Positions 32,436 through 44,804 of a stretch of DNA of 64,000 nucleotides are shown one piece after another. A program made the position numbers and the translations under genes. The notes beneath the pieces are model-generated. The model was not told where the DNA came from. It made no database searches and saw nothing but the letters and a program-made list of their open reading frames with translations. The stretch covers positions 162,228-226,227 of the forward strand of contig KV425599.1 in assembly GCA_001632425.1 (NCBI GenBank), written 5' to 3'. Numbering within the stretch: position 1 is the stretch's first letter; each line of letters begins with the position of its first letter. This stretch comes from Neolentinus lepideus HHB14362 ss-1 (lineage: Eukaryota; Basidiomycota; Agaricomycetes; Gloeophyllales; Gloeophyllaceae).

Positions 32436-33811
32436 TCAATGTTCCTTGACGTGTCCAAACTTCAACAACTTCAACCCTTCAAACTCCTGCCCGGACTTCA
32501 TCGTACCCAGAACTTGCGCATCGCTCAGCCTCCCCAGGCGCACCAGCTCCTTCCTCACATACGTCGCCAGCGTCTTCATCAACTCTGGGTACGCCAGGTA
32601 CTTATCCGCCTCGTTCGGCGCATAGTCATGCACGCCAGACAGATCGTCCTCCGTCTCAGCCGCCTCAAGCGCCGCCAAGTTATCCGAAATCTTTTTGATA
32701 TTGCTGTCCGTCGGGTTGACCGAGCGACGGAAGACAGTTTGCGCGGTTGAGCCATCGTAGTCCTCCGTGTAGACGATCCCCCGCGCCCCACGCGCGCCCA
32801 GGAAGTTTCGCCATATCGCGCCGGCCAGCTCCGTGTCGCCCCTGACGAGTCCCAAGTCCAGCGCCATCGATAGCCCCGTATACTGCTCGCGGAAGATCTT
32901 CATCTGCCTTGTAATCAGACTCTCTGGCGCGTTCTTCCGTGCAGCGTTCTTCCCCTGGTCCTCAGTGACCCCGACCTCGGGCGGATCGTCGCGCCGCCGG
33001 TTGGGGTAGAACGCAGACACCGGGGGATTGCGGTTAGCTGCCTCGAAGGTGCGCGGCTGGAGAATTGCGCGAATGCGGTCTTCGACGTCGAGGAAGAACA
33101 CGTCGACGAGGGCTTGGATGTGATTTATGCCGTGCGGGGGCGGGAGGGCGCGTAGCCGGACAACGAGGAGCCAGACGTGCAGGTTGGTGATGGTGAACCA
33201 GGACTGAAAGGTCGGGGGCAGGTCGCATTCTGGCATAGCATACATAGATTGAGCAAGGACAGACGAAGTAGAGCGACAGAGTCAGCAGCAGGAACTTGAG
33301 ACTGAGAGAAGACATAGCTCAGAGCCAGATGTATGCGCGTGAAGTGAACCAGAAACTTCGCAGAAACGCACGTTTAGGTGCAGCACATTGAGAGTATCAA
33401 CCCACCTTGCTGCCAAAACTTCATCTCCTCATCAGCCCTGGTTGCGCATAGCTGCTGGTAGAGCGCCATAACACGCCGAGCCGCCAATTGCTTCGGGCTT
33501 CCATATCCTAGGAGCCTGCTGAGCCCCATAAACATAGACATCGCCGCTGGATGCTCCTTCAAATACTTGGTGAGCCATGCTTGCTCCCGCGGAGAAGCTG
33601 GCTGCTTAGAAGAAGATTTTGATTTCGACGGGACTGCAGACTGACTGGCAGCGCGGAGGGTATACGATTGAAGATTCGCCCTGTGATGGATAGCCTTTTT
33701 CATGGAGCGGGTAGCCAGCGTTCGAGAAGACATAGTGGCTGGCCCTTGTTCAGGGTAAGATTCAAGTCGTTGGGACGCGCTTGTGTTTTTCGCCACGTGG
33801 GTACGCATCAT
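32436..33811 (-). CDS. cbp3: Ubiquinol-cytochrome c reductase (complex III) assembly chaperone CBP3
   Basis: Exon 1 has a basic, Ser/Arg-rich mitochondrial leader followed by SPREQAWLTKYLKEHPAAMSMF and ALYQQLCATRADEEMKFWQQ. A ~180-nt gap containing an intron leads to ECDLPPTFQSWFTITNLHVW, the conserved CBP3 core. Then come VDVFFLDVEDRIRA, RQMKIFREQYTGLSMALDLG, AGAIWRNFLGARGARGIVY and SGVHDYAPNEADKYLAYPEL. CBP3, with CBP6, binds newly made cytochrome b at the mitoribosome. ATGs at 33811 and 33733 are both possible; the second starts directly with the leader-like MSSRTLATRSMKKAIHHR and is my preference for targeting. The C-terminus is at 32436. Confidence 0.9.
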
Positions 33812-34097
33812 GAACTTTTACGAATCGAATCGAGATCGGAGTACGTGCTACACAATTGATCTGCTTCCGTCTCGACAATGAGAATTGTTGGCTGAAATAC
33901 TAATATACACGGATGAATCTCCTGTACCATCCCGAGATAGACTTTAAGCAGATTTGGTTATAGAATTATATAGCAACATCGAGTCGTGAATTTTCGTATC
34001 CTAAACGGAAGATTTCGTAAGTCGGAAGTGTGAAGTACAAGGTGTCGCGTTAGTCGCTTAGTACAGCTGGAAGGAGGTGCCGGCACCACCGTCGCAA

Positions 34098-34903
34098 TTA
34101 TCCTCGGTAAGTACAGCAGCTGCGCGGGTGAAGTGAGATTAAACAAGAAGATCCAGCAAACAGAGACTCTGTACCTGGTCATGTAAGGGAGTGTAGATAC
34201 TACCAAGCATGCAAATGCTGCCCATGCTAGGTATATCCCTGTGCCCACGGAGACAGTAATCCCGAGAGGTGTTGGGGAGCTGGACGCTCCCACGACTAGA
34301 TCATTGATGCTCGCAGCTCTATGAACTACTGCCGTCCATATTGCTGCTCCGATTAGAAGGAACAGACTTCCGATGATGGCGAACAGGCTCGCAGCAAGAA
34401 ATGTGATTGTCCGCTTAGCCATTCCACTACAGATACGCTGTTAGACCTTTGTCCCGCAAATTCAACGAAGAAGCACCGACAGGAAGAAAGCTAGAGCAGC
34501 GCAGATCGTGCCTAGTATCAGCAGGTAATAGGCCGAGTTAGACTGGCTCCCGAGTGAGTTGGAGTTCCGGAAAGCCACGCTCGAAGGTATAAGTCCTTCG
34601 GTAATGAAAGACCAGTTGCCAATCATGTCCGAGGTCATGGCTTCGAAGGGCTCGAATCTAGTCGCCGCACTACTATTGGAGCATGTCCCTTGAGGCAGCT
34701 CCACATAAGCACAATACGAATAGAGGCCATAATCGTAAAGGTTGCGCAACCCAGCTTCAGCAGCAAGAGGTGCCGATGCATTGTCAGTATATAGGCCTTG
34801 TATCGGGTCTCCGAGAGCGGCGTAGAGAGCATTGCTAATGAGAGATGAGCAATCAAAGTTTCCACTGGTGGGACAAGTACTCGCCCATAACCCGATACGT
34901 TGA
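34098..34903 (-). CDS. SUR7/PalI-family plasma-membrane protein (5' exon unresolved)
   Basis: Minus-strand exons give an extracellular loop (IGLWASTCPTSGNFDCSS, then LRNLYDYGLYSYCAYVE with the family's G-L-x-x-Y-C pattern), a transmembrane segment YYLLILGTICAALAFFLS, an intron, TM ITFLAASLFAIIGSLFLL, TM GTGIYLAWAAFACLVV, and the end LPYMTSCCTYRG at the TAA of 34098-34100. This four-helix, claudin-like family includes eisosome SUR7 and the pH-sensing PalI/Rim9. The first transmembrane helix should be upstream; FVALLLSIFMH near 35080 is a candidate but could not be joined in phase with a start codon. The exact subfamily is uncertain. Confidence 0.65.
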
Positions 34904-35617
34904 CTTTAGCCTACAAACTATCCGTCAATACGGCCCGCCCTTAAGAGTCGATGCGTACAATGCTTCACCATGGATATCCCTCGAGGGATCGTTGACGTAT
35001 TGATTTGACCAACCTGTCATAACGTTACATCAGACAACACAGTAACTCATGAACAACACAGATGCGCACATGCATGAAGATAGAAAGCAGCAGGGCCACG
35101 AAGCTTGAAGAACGTTAATCCCATCAGTGATTCGCCATCGAACAAAGCAAAACATACGATAAAAATGAAGCAGTGCCCATGCAAATCTCTCCGCGCATGC
35201 TGGCGTCGCTCAAGAATTAGGAGGAAGAAGAAAAGGAAGGGTACCGGGCGGGAAGGAGATGACCTAAAGTTGATTGAGGCGCAGTGCAGCGTGCCCTACA
35301 CGCGACGCGTTTGCCAAGCCGGAGGTCACGATTTAGTTAAGGCTCCCACGGTCGTGTAACTCTTTCCGGGCCGGGTGGCGGCTGATCGGGCTCCGGCGTC
35401 TCCGACAACCGATTCCCTGTGAATAGCCCCTTTCGGGTGCTGCAGGGTGGCTTGCAGGTTGCTACTTGCTCTCGATATTCCTTGCTATTTCATCTCCTTC
35501 ATTCTCGACGTTCGCAGCGACAATAGCGCGCTGTGCTGGATATCTGATTATTTCTGAGCCTATCTGAACCGCTTTTGCAGCGGTGCGCGTCCACAACCAC
35601 CAAGTCGGCCGCATGCA
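34904..35617. other. Divergent upstream region of the SUR7-like and sterol glucosyltransferase genes
   Basis: Probably holds the missing first exon of the SUR7-like gene (35050-35120) and the promoter of the plus-strand gene. No other coding signal is seen. Confidence 0.4.
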
Positions 35618-38600
35618 ATGAGCACACCGGAAGGTTCTTTTTTTGCGGAGAAGAACGATGATCTGTCTATTTCTAAAGGCATAGTTAAACGCGCGGTGGA
35701 CCGACTTGGAAGGAGTAAATCCATTGGCAACAAGGCCCAGGCTGCCTCGCAGAATCAGCCAAATCCAGCTACTAGGCGTATATTCAGTCTGACTCGTAAA
35801 GGGAAAGGTAGGGACGAATTAAGTGGGCTTGGGCACGGGCTTGGTATGAGTGAAGGTACGTTTTTTACTGATTACTTCGTGCACTCGGTTCCTCACACAC
35901 TCTCTTTATGCAACCAGGCAATCTACGAAACGAACGCTCTCCACCGCCAACTCCGCACGGGGCTAGCGATGATTCGCCCTTTATCAGGCCTCCTTCACCT
36001 CCTTCGACGAACAGACTGTCTCGATCGATGTTCCAATTGTTCCGTGGCGACGGTTCCGTAGGCAGTTCTGAATTGCTATATTTCCCTGTCAATGACAACT
36101 TGGGAACAGATGCGTGCAGGGACACAGACTTTAATCCAAGCCCTTCAGGCTATTCCTCTGAATGAAGACCAAGAGGCTGATGATGACCTCGTCAATCACA
36201 ATGCGAATCAAATCGAGTCTGATAGTGAACCTGATGAGAACATTGGTTGGACCTTGTTCCTCGATTTCTTGAGAGTCATAAGTCACTTAATCGTGGATTG
36301 CTAGATACCCCCATGACATCGTCTCTGCATACCATTCACCGACCCATCGATAGGTCTCGTCGGGCGGACAACTCGGCGTTAAGAACTGTCTTCACTGCTT
36401 CTCCCGAGGAGTCGGATGACGACAGGGAACAGGACACAGCTTCGAATCCAGAGACCGAAGACGCCGACTTCGAAGTTGAGACGCCTCGTGTAGACCAGAG
36501 GCCTCCGGGATTTCCTCCAGGTTCTGCGTCGACGCTTATGTCCCTCCGTGGTCGGCCGGAAGGTCGCCAATTTGCAATGTCTCGCTCCGGCAGTATGGCG
36601 ACCGTTAGACTTCAACGGCGGGTGCGCTTAGCCAACAAATTGAAGGACGTTTTTGACCTGGACGGTATCGACGAGGTACTTGCAGGTATGGCGGGCAAGA
36701 CTCTGTGAGATAGATGGCTGACCTTCCACAGAAATACCTTGCTGGCTGCTGCGCTCCATCCGTAAGTCCATACGTCATGGCCTGTATGATGATTTAGTAG
36801 AGATTGCCTCAGTGCTACAGGGTTATATGTTTCTTACAAATTCGCACCTCTGTTTCTTTGCGCATATGCCTTCCAGAGAGGTCAGATCAGACTCTTCCTC
36901 TATGAGATGGCTCCTAACTTCGTTCCAGAATCAAACGTTGAAGTCTGGCTCGTTAAGCAAGAAAGCGCAGAAAACAAAGCGGTGGATTAAGCATTGGTTT
37001 ATTCTCAAGAATGACGTGTTATCATGGTATCAGTCGTCTTCGGTAGGATTGTCACTTCCCATGCCGCGTACAGGCACTGAAGCCGACCCAAAGGACCCAT
37101 ATTTTCCGCACGGTGTTGTCGATCTTCGGTACGCACTCTCCTGCGAACCGGTCAAAGACCGAGAATTCCGGATCCGGACGAACCAGAAGACTGTTCTCTT
37201 GGCTGCCGAGTCTGCATCCAGCAGAAATGAATGGGTCAAGGCCGTCAGAAGGGTCATTTTCAAAGCGCAGAACAACGGGGATACTGTGAAGGTCTGCTCA
37301 TAATTGTGCGCTCCCTCTCATGATCCTAACACCTTTGTGTAGATCGCTATTCCCTACTCTGCCATCCTTGATGTCGAGAAGTCGTCGGCCCTTGACTTTA
37401 GTGAAACCATTGAAGTAAAGGTGATTGACAAGGACGATAGCGCCGTCGACTCGTATTTCTTCGCCTATTTTCATGATCTAGGTACTGCTCTGGAGCAGAT
37501 CCGTGAAGTTATTCGCAAGTATCGTGCGATATCCCAGAGTTCATCACCTCAGCCGATTATGGATACCACATTACCTCGTATGGTTAATATTTCCTCGAAT
37601 CCAGGAGATCAGACCGCAATCGAGCGCACTCTCAGTCTTCCTGTGGCCGACCAAATCTCAAAGGCCTATTCCGCGTTCAGACTGCCCTCGATCTGGCCAG
37701 TTAGCCGTACCGCCTCTGTGTCCGAGCAACCCAATACGGCCGATAACGAAGAATTTACTTATATCTCCAAGAGGAAGAGCGTCTCATCCTTCATACCTTT
37801 CGCGACTTCTCCGAAGGGAGAGAAGTTCCAGCTCCCACCAGCTGACTCAGGCCGGACAGGTGAAAGCTTCGAGGGTTCGTCACGCATATCATCGGGTCTC
37901 TCTTCTGATCATACGTATCCGCCGCACCCTTTACCGTCAGACACTTTCAATGCTATAGGTGCCGACAATGGTGGGGGTAGATGGGGGGTCCCTGCTTGGT
38001 TCAAAGTTCCGTCGAGGAGTGTCTTCACGTTCAGCTCGAATCCTGTGCCTGAGCATGCTACGACGATGCCCGCCACGCCAATATCCTCTGTCTCTGGATC
38101 CTTCTTAAATTCATCGTTACCTTCAGTGTTGCCGCGCCGAATAAGCGAGCTAGGATTCAGCATTTTGGACCAACCCGGATCTGCTGTCGAACCGGATATG
38201 CAAGAGAAATTCCGGACTTATTTTGCATTTGATGAACGTGAAACTTTGCTAGGTTGTAAGTGCTCAGTTCGGGTGCTGGAATGATATTCTTTACTTGCTT
38301 TGTAGATTTCCCTGGATATATCTATCGTCTATTGCCACAACCTGGGCGACTGTACATTTCTACCAACTATTTCTGCTTCAAGTCTACTGGACCGCTATCA
38401 ACTAGGCTCCGTGTAAGCATATATCACTCATTGTCCGCCCAGCAAACTTCATTCTGCGAGTAGATGATCCTCCCGCTCCGTGATGTTCTAGCAGCACAGG
38501 AGTCGAAAGCATTCCACTTCTCACATCAGGGGCTCATATTGGTTGTTAAAGGATACGAGGAGTTATTCTTTGAATTCAACCACGAGGACAGACGAACGGC

Positions 38601-40858
38601 CTTTATCAACCTCCTCGAGAAACAGTTGGAAGACGTTCAGAGCAGACAAGGTTCTCGGAGTCCGCAGCGACGCGATACTCTAATCCTAGAGGGCTTCGAT
38701 TCTAAAACTTCGCTAATTCGGACAATATCAGATCCGCCGCCAGTATCGGAATCTATGGACGAGTCTGTACCCACTGCGATGTTCACGTCATCGTCTTCTA
38801 CCTTCTTGACGTTCAAGCCCAAGGAGTCGCTGCACTTCACGTTTCTCACTATTGGTTCACGCGGTGATGTACAGCCGTATATAGCCCTGGCAAAGGGTCT
38901 TATGGCAGATGGCCACCGAGTCAGAATCGCCACGCACGGCGAGTTCAGGGAATGGATTGAAGCAGTAGGTACCAATAAATTCCACTCTACACAATCGCTC
39001 AGTGTCTGCAGTATGGGATAGAATTTTCGTGCGTCGGGGGGGATCCGGCCGAATTAATGCGAATCTGCGTGGAGAATGGCACTTTCACTGTGGCTTTCTT
39101 GAGGGAAGGTCTTCTGAAGGCATGTATCCTTCAAATGATCCATCTCCATGTATACTCAGCTTAGTTCTCTTTAGTTCCGTGGATGGCTGGATGATCTTCT
39201 GAAGACATCATGGGAAGCCTGTCAAGGCACGGACATTCTTATTGAGAGCCCTAGTGCAATGGCTGGTTATCACATCGCGGAAGCACTAGGTATCCCGTAT
39301 TTCAGGGCATTCACGATGACTTGGACTCGAACCAGGTGAGCGTCGCCTGTTATTCAATACTTGATTCAATTAGTCCAACTCTGCTCAGGGCATATCCTCA
39401 CGCCTTCGCGGTTCCTGAACGGAAGGTACGTCTTCTTGCTCGTCCCTACTTTACTCTCTTATCACGCTGCGAACCTAGATGGGCGGGAGTTACAATTACA
39501 TGGTGAGTTCTTGTAGAGTGATCATCCGTCTTTACTTAGTTATCAATATCAGTCCTACGTCCTGTTCGACCAAGTGTTCTGGAGAGCCATCTCTAATCAG
39601 ATAAACCGCTGGCGAAAAAACGTCCTGGGTATCTCAAGTACCAACTTGGACAAGATGGAACCTCACAAGATACCGTTCCTCTATAACTTCAGTCCTACCG
39701 TGGTTCCACCGCCTTTGGATTGGCCGGAATGGATCCGCGTCACGGGTCAGTTCCCTACCTGAATCCAGGCTAACCATACTAACGCAGAACTCCAACCGGC
39801 GTAGGCTACTGGTTCCTGGATGATGCCGAAGTTGGGTCCAAGAAATGGACACCTCCTCCCGATCTTGTGCAGTTTATTGACTCCGCTCATGCTGCGGGGA
39901 AGAAAGTCGTGTACATCGGATTTGGTAGTATCGTTGTCTCAAATCCCAAAGCGATGACACATTGCATCATTGAAGCCATAGTCAAGAGCGGCGTATATGC
40001 TATCCTGTCAAAGGGCTGGTCGGATCGCCTGCAGGCCAAGAGTGCCGAAGCTGCTGAGATTGAGGAGCCACTGCCGAAGCAGATATATTCCATCGCGTCA
40101 CTACCACATGACTGGCTGTTCAAGCGCATCGATGCTGCTTGTCATCATGGGGGAGCTGGAACGACAGGTGCCAGTCTGCGAGGTGAACTTCCAATCACCG
40201 CTTTGTCAAATGTTATTCCTGACTGGTTCTACAGCCGGATTACCCACAATTATCCATCCATTCTTCGGAGATCAGTTCTTTTGGGCTGATCGCGTGGAAG
40301 CGTTGGGTATCGGGTCCGGAGTACGACACTTAACCGTGGATGCCCTCACGGCAGCGTTTCTCGCCGCGACCACAGACGAGAAGCAGATAGCTCGCGCTCG
40401 AGTGGCAGGGGAGAAGATTCGTAGCGTAAGTCAATGAAGCTATGCATACATTCGCTCTCTCACATCCCACATAGGAGAACGGTGTTTTCACTGCAATCGA
40501 AGCCATCTACCGCGATCTGGAATACGCTCGCTCACTCATCAAGAACCCACACGACGACCCTGACGGCGAGAACGCGACAATCCGCGATGTCGACAACACC
40601 AACCCCTCGTCCGGTTCTACGCCGGACAGACCAAGTCCGGTAGAGAGCTCGACCGAGTCTATCCGTTCCAGTGAAGACTGGAGTGTTATCTCGGATGGGG
40701 GCATGAGCGACGGCGGCCCCGCCCGTCCCGACGTGGGCAGACGCAGCAGCTTGGGCGCGGCCGTCCTTAGTGTCATGCCCAAATCTTCCCGGAGCTCTAG
40801 GGCGAACTCGCGGGCGAGCTCGCCACCCGTCCCCGGCAGTTCGCCGCGCTCGAGATGA
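35618..40858 (+). CDS. atg26: Sterol 3-beta-glucosyltransferase with PH and GRAM domains (ATG26/UGT51 type)
   Basis: A long, intron-rich gene of about 1,400 residues. Order: Ser-rich N-terminus; a first GRAM-like half ([32 protein letters not shown]); a PH domain ([38 protein letters not shown]); a long disordered linker; a second GRAM ([32 protein letters not shown]); then the glycosyltransferase: [51 protein letters not shown], and the donor-binding [18 protein letters not shown] with [14 protein letters not shown]. It transfers glucose from UDP-glucose to ergosterol at membranes; the PH/GRAM part binds phosphoinositides, and in some yeasts the protein is needed for pexophagy. The tail is Ser-rich, ending SSPRSR at 40856-40858. 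Confidence 0.93.
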
Positions 40859-41014
40859 TCTTCTTTTTGGTCTCGTAGCGTTTTCGCACTTTCTGCTTTT
40901 GCTCTTGCGTTGTGTTACTAGGCCCCGCCGATGCCAATATTGGTAATACATATACATATATGCAGCTCCCCCGCTATTGTTACACTCTAATATCATGTAC
41001 TCCGAGTCCTCCAG

Positions 41015-42857
41015 TTAGATAGCATATTCTCTCAGAATCTTCTCCACACTCTCCACAAAGATATTCACGATCGTCTCCACCTGCTCCTTCGTAACATTAT
41101 ACGCTGGCGAAATGATACAATGGTCGCCTCTGGTGCCATCCACATTCGCGCCGCCCGTCAGACCCATGACGATCAAACCTTTCTCGAGCGCCCTTGCTTG
41201 TACGAGTATGGCGAATTGCTGACCGCGGAGGTCGATGCGAGCGGCTTCGGGCCCAGTGAAATCGAACTCAATCCCCCAGAACCCGCCGCCGCCCCGTATG
41301 TCGAAGATGAAGGGTGCAGCGGGGGCGTTGGGGGACTGCAGACGCTCACAGAGAAGCTTGGAGAGGTAGTCGCCTTGCACGCGGCAGTTTTCAAGGAGGT
41401 TTTCTTCGATGATTACTTTCTGGACTGCAAGTGAGGTGGCACATGCTAGTGGGTTGGCCTGTGGAGTATCACAGGTCAGATCGTGTTATTATCATATACA
41501 GTGGTTGTGATTACCTGGTACGTGTGCCCGTGTTTCCAGAAGCCGCTGTTGTCCCGCAGGCCATCCGCCACGCGCTTCGACATCAATACGGCACCGATCG
41601 ATGCATATCTACTCATTTATGATATCTTCGAGATTATCACGATAGTTTGTGGACTGACTGACCCGCCACCTAGTCCTTTCGCGACCGCCTGGATATCGGG
41701 TGCTACACCGTCACCGAAACTCTCCCAACCGTGGAGTGTTCCCATACCTGAATGAGCATTGTTAGGGAATGTAGTAAGAGAGACCACATCCGGGGTTACT
41801 CACGTCCCATCCCGCTCATGACTTCGTCCAGGATGAACAGAGCGCCGTACTTGTCGCACACGGACTTCATGGCTTTGAAATAGCCCTTCGGAGCAGGAAC
41901 AACACCAGTAGTCGCACCGACTACAGTCTCTGCAGCAACTTCACCACAGTCAACATTCCCCAGGACCTCAAATCATTCTATCACTTCACTCACAAGCAAC
42001 CACAGTATCCGGTCCCAGCTCTAAGAACTTATCCTCCAGCTCTTGCCTGAGCCGTTCGACATACTGCTCCTCTGTCTCGTCGGGCTTCTGAAATCGCTTC
42101 GCATACGCCGGAGAGACGTGGTGGAATCTCTCGGTATTCAAGATGGCAGCGTAGGGCGCTCGGCGGGTGGGGTGGTGACCCAGAGAGAGGGTTGTGACTG
42201 TGTTCCCGTGGAAGGAGAGTTGGCGTCCGATGAAGTTCTTTCGGTTTGGCTGCTTTGTCTCGTAAAAGTACTAGAAGACGTTATGATGATGCGTGTTAAG
42301 ATAGGAATGGGATCGATGTGGTTAGAGCTTACTTGTTGGGCTAGTTTGATGGCGCCTTCCATTGCCTCAGAACCTGCATGGGCATTAATACCAGCTGCAG
42401 TGTACGCAGTTGTTCCAAAACCTCACCTCCAGAAACAAACCCAACTAGTTCAAAAGCGCCCTTGCCTGACTCGATCAAGAACTTTGCCAAGGCCTCCGCA
42501 GGTTCATTCGACAGCTGCATATTGTACACATCTACCCGGTTGCTCCTTCAGCACGTCCACGACCTCATCCCATTAATATAGAATATACCTACAGGATATC
42601 TTATCAACCTGCTCCTTCAGTGCCTTTGTCACTTTCGGATGGCCATTTCCAATGCACGCAACCGCTGCTCCGCCCACCGCATCGAGCACCGTCCTTCCAT
42701 CCTCAAGGGTCACATACAGGCCATTTGCAGACGTCGCTACGGGGGGCTTCCAAGGTGTCCTATGGAGGATTGCAGTCGGCCTGACGGGCGGCGCGTCTAA
42801 GGGTTTGACGTTCAGCTCATCGTGCACGGGTTCGGGGATAGTCAAGGCTGGGGCCAT
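41015..42857 (-). CDS. Class III (PLP-dependent) aminotransferase
   Basis: The start at 42857 reads MAPALTIPEP. It is followed by ILHRTPWKPP, GLYVTLEDGRTVLDAVGGAAV and IGNGHPKV (N-terminal fold), LVGFVSGGSEAMEGAIKLAQQ (PLP-phosphate binding), RKNFIGRQLSFHGNTV, FILDEVMSGMGRMGTLHGWE (conserved Asp), IQAVAKGLGGG (Schiff-base Lys), GHTYQANPLACATSLAV, and the C-terminal GGGGFWGIEFDF. It most likely transfers an amino group from an omega- or beta-amino acid or GABA-like donor to a keto acid. The substrate cannot be read from the sequence. All core motifs are intact; introns are numerous and short. The next gene upstream is an oxygenase on the same strand, but shared function is only a guess. Confidence 0.88.
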
Positions 42858-43286
42858 GGTAGTCCTTGGTAGAGATGAAATGATAACAGATTCAGCCTGG
42901 CCCTGATAAGACCGGCAGGTGAAATAGAAACGCAGGTGTCATGGATAAAAGGTGACATTGCCTCCTAACGTTATTGTCGCAGTCTTTTAGCCGTAGGGAC
43001 GGGAGGAAGGACGTGCAGGAGTTCCTCAGTCTCACGCCACAATGGCGTCCAAACCGTCCGAAAGTCCGAAATTGATCTTACTCCTCGAAACACAGTAGAT
43101 GACCTGAGGGCCTTCAGAAACATACTGGAGGAAGTTGCTGCATTTATTTGGTAGGGCGACATCGCCCCAAGCCAGGCGAATATTGCTCGTCGCTTGGCCA
43201 GACCAAACTATCTGAGCGAACGGCTTGCCCTGGACGGTTAAATGAGTCATGTTTACGCGCCTTAACACAGCATGAACAGAAAGCTT
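42858..43286. other. Intergenic between the aminotransferase and the oxygenase
   Basis: A 78-codon minus-strand frame (43032-43268) is present but has no family signature and only an unremarkable start. It is treated as non-coding. Confidence 0.4.
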
Positions 43287-44804
43287 TCACATCGCCGCGC
43301 CCTCCCCATCCTTATAATGCTCATCAAACACCCTCTTACTAAACTCCCCAAACGTCATCCCCTCACCAACAAGCATATCCACATCCGGCTGCATAAACAC
43401 CGCCAACGTCTCCCTACTCACATCTTGCGCCCCACCGCCCACCCTGACACAGTGGGGCGTCGCACGAAGTCGTCCGGCGGTGGCGAGTTGTAAAGCCTCG
43501 CCGGTTTGGAAGGCGAGGCAGTCTGGGGGGATGGAGACCTTTGTGAGGTCCTGGCCCCGGGTGCGGATGTAGAGGCCCGAGGTAGGCGAGGGCGGTGGGA
43601 CGACTTCCGGTTGCGTGGAGGGGGAATCGTGGACGAACATGGCCTGTCACACACGTCAGCGATGGTTCTACTGCTGGGGTGCATCGAGCGATCAACGTAC
43701 GGAGCACAGGCCGGTTAGAAGGGAGTGGTCGATGTGGAACCCACACCAGCTGTCGATCGGCTCGTCCGCCGCAGGTGCAGATGCGCCTGCAGGAGGAGGG
43801 AAGTAGTGTAGCAAACGGGCCTTGGTGGTTTGCGAGGAGGAGATGAGGTGTGAGAGGGAGATGGAGGAGTCGGTGAGGTGGGCGGAGGCTGTAGATGTTG
43901 TGTTAGGATCAGTAAGGGGTGGGAATGAAGGGCAGGACGCACCGAACGGTTGGCAGGCGGTAGCGAGTTGACAACCGACTGTGAATACAAATCTGAGACA
44001 GATTAGTGGATTGGGTAAAGGGAACTGAGAGGGGACGATGTGTACCTTCCAAGCGCTTTGAACGCCTCCTCGAATCCTTCTACGCCCTTTTCATCTTTTG
44101 CGGGCCCTAGCGGGATAGGACGCACACTTCAACATATAGGACAGGAAAAGGAGTCAAATACGTACAAATATTATTCCCATAATATTCTGGATAGGCTTTC
44201 CGAAGTACAGACGAGACCGTCGGATTGTCAACTACAGGGTTGGCGTAGTACGATCCCTTTAGAGTATCTTTGCCCACCGGTCAGCATTGAAACCATCAGA
44301 AATTCGGCTGGTAGAGACCCACCTGGCTTTCCATTCATAATTTCCTTCATAGTAATTCAAGTCTTCTCATTCAAGAGGCGAGTATGGAATTGCTAACCTT
44401 TCCGTGTGACCACCCGAAACTGCTTAAATGAACAAACATGCAGGGGGATGCCAGAAGAGCGAGGAATGTACCTATATCGACTCCTCGCATCTGCGTACTT
44501 CTCCCTAACATTTTCCGGTAAATGCGCGAACTTGTACGCTTGCCATAGCAGACTTTCGCGTAGCTTTGGGTACTCCTCCGGGAGGTCCTTGACGATAATT
44601 ATGCCGAGCGACTTTGGATGAGAGCCGAACGCTTGTTCTGAAAACAGGCACATTCAAAGCCGTACTCCGATCCGCCTTTCAAATGCTCGTACCAATTGAA
44701 TCGCGCAAGGAGAGGGGGTCTGATACCAAAGTTGGGTAAGATATCGACACCGCTCCGTCTGCAGTGTAAGTCAGTGGTTGAGTCTGGCGGGAGATGGTAG
44801 CCAT
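43287..44804 (-). CDS. 2-oxoglutarate/Fe(II) oxygenase, isopenicillin-N-synthase-like fold
   Basis: The start at 44804 (MATISRQTQPL) gives ISYPTLVSDPLSLRDS, then, over an intron, QAFGSHPKSLGIIIVKDLPEEYP, KFAHLPENVREKY, and RLLHYFPPPAG. The iron site is H-x-D in WCGFHIDHSLLTG plus the distal His in RATPHCVRV, with the 2OG-binding Arg in the following SRETLAVF segment. It ends KDGEGAAM at 43287. Related fungal proteins are uncharacterised or act in secondary metabolism; no biosynthetic cluster is visible here. The exon MFVHDSPSTQP carries a proline-rich insertion between the two iron-binding parts. Confidence 0.8.

Noticed and set aside
43032..43268. 78-codon ORF between the aminotransferase and oxygenase genes
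   Set aside because: No family similarity, no supporting intron structure, and the length is expected by chance.
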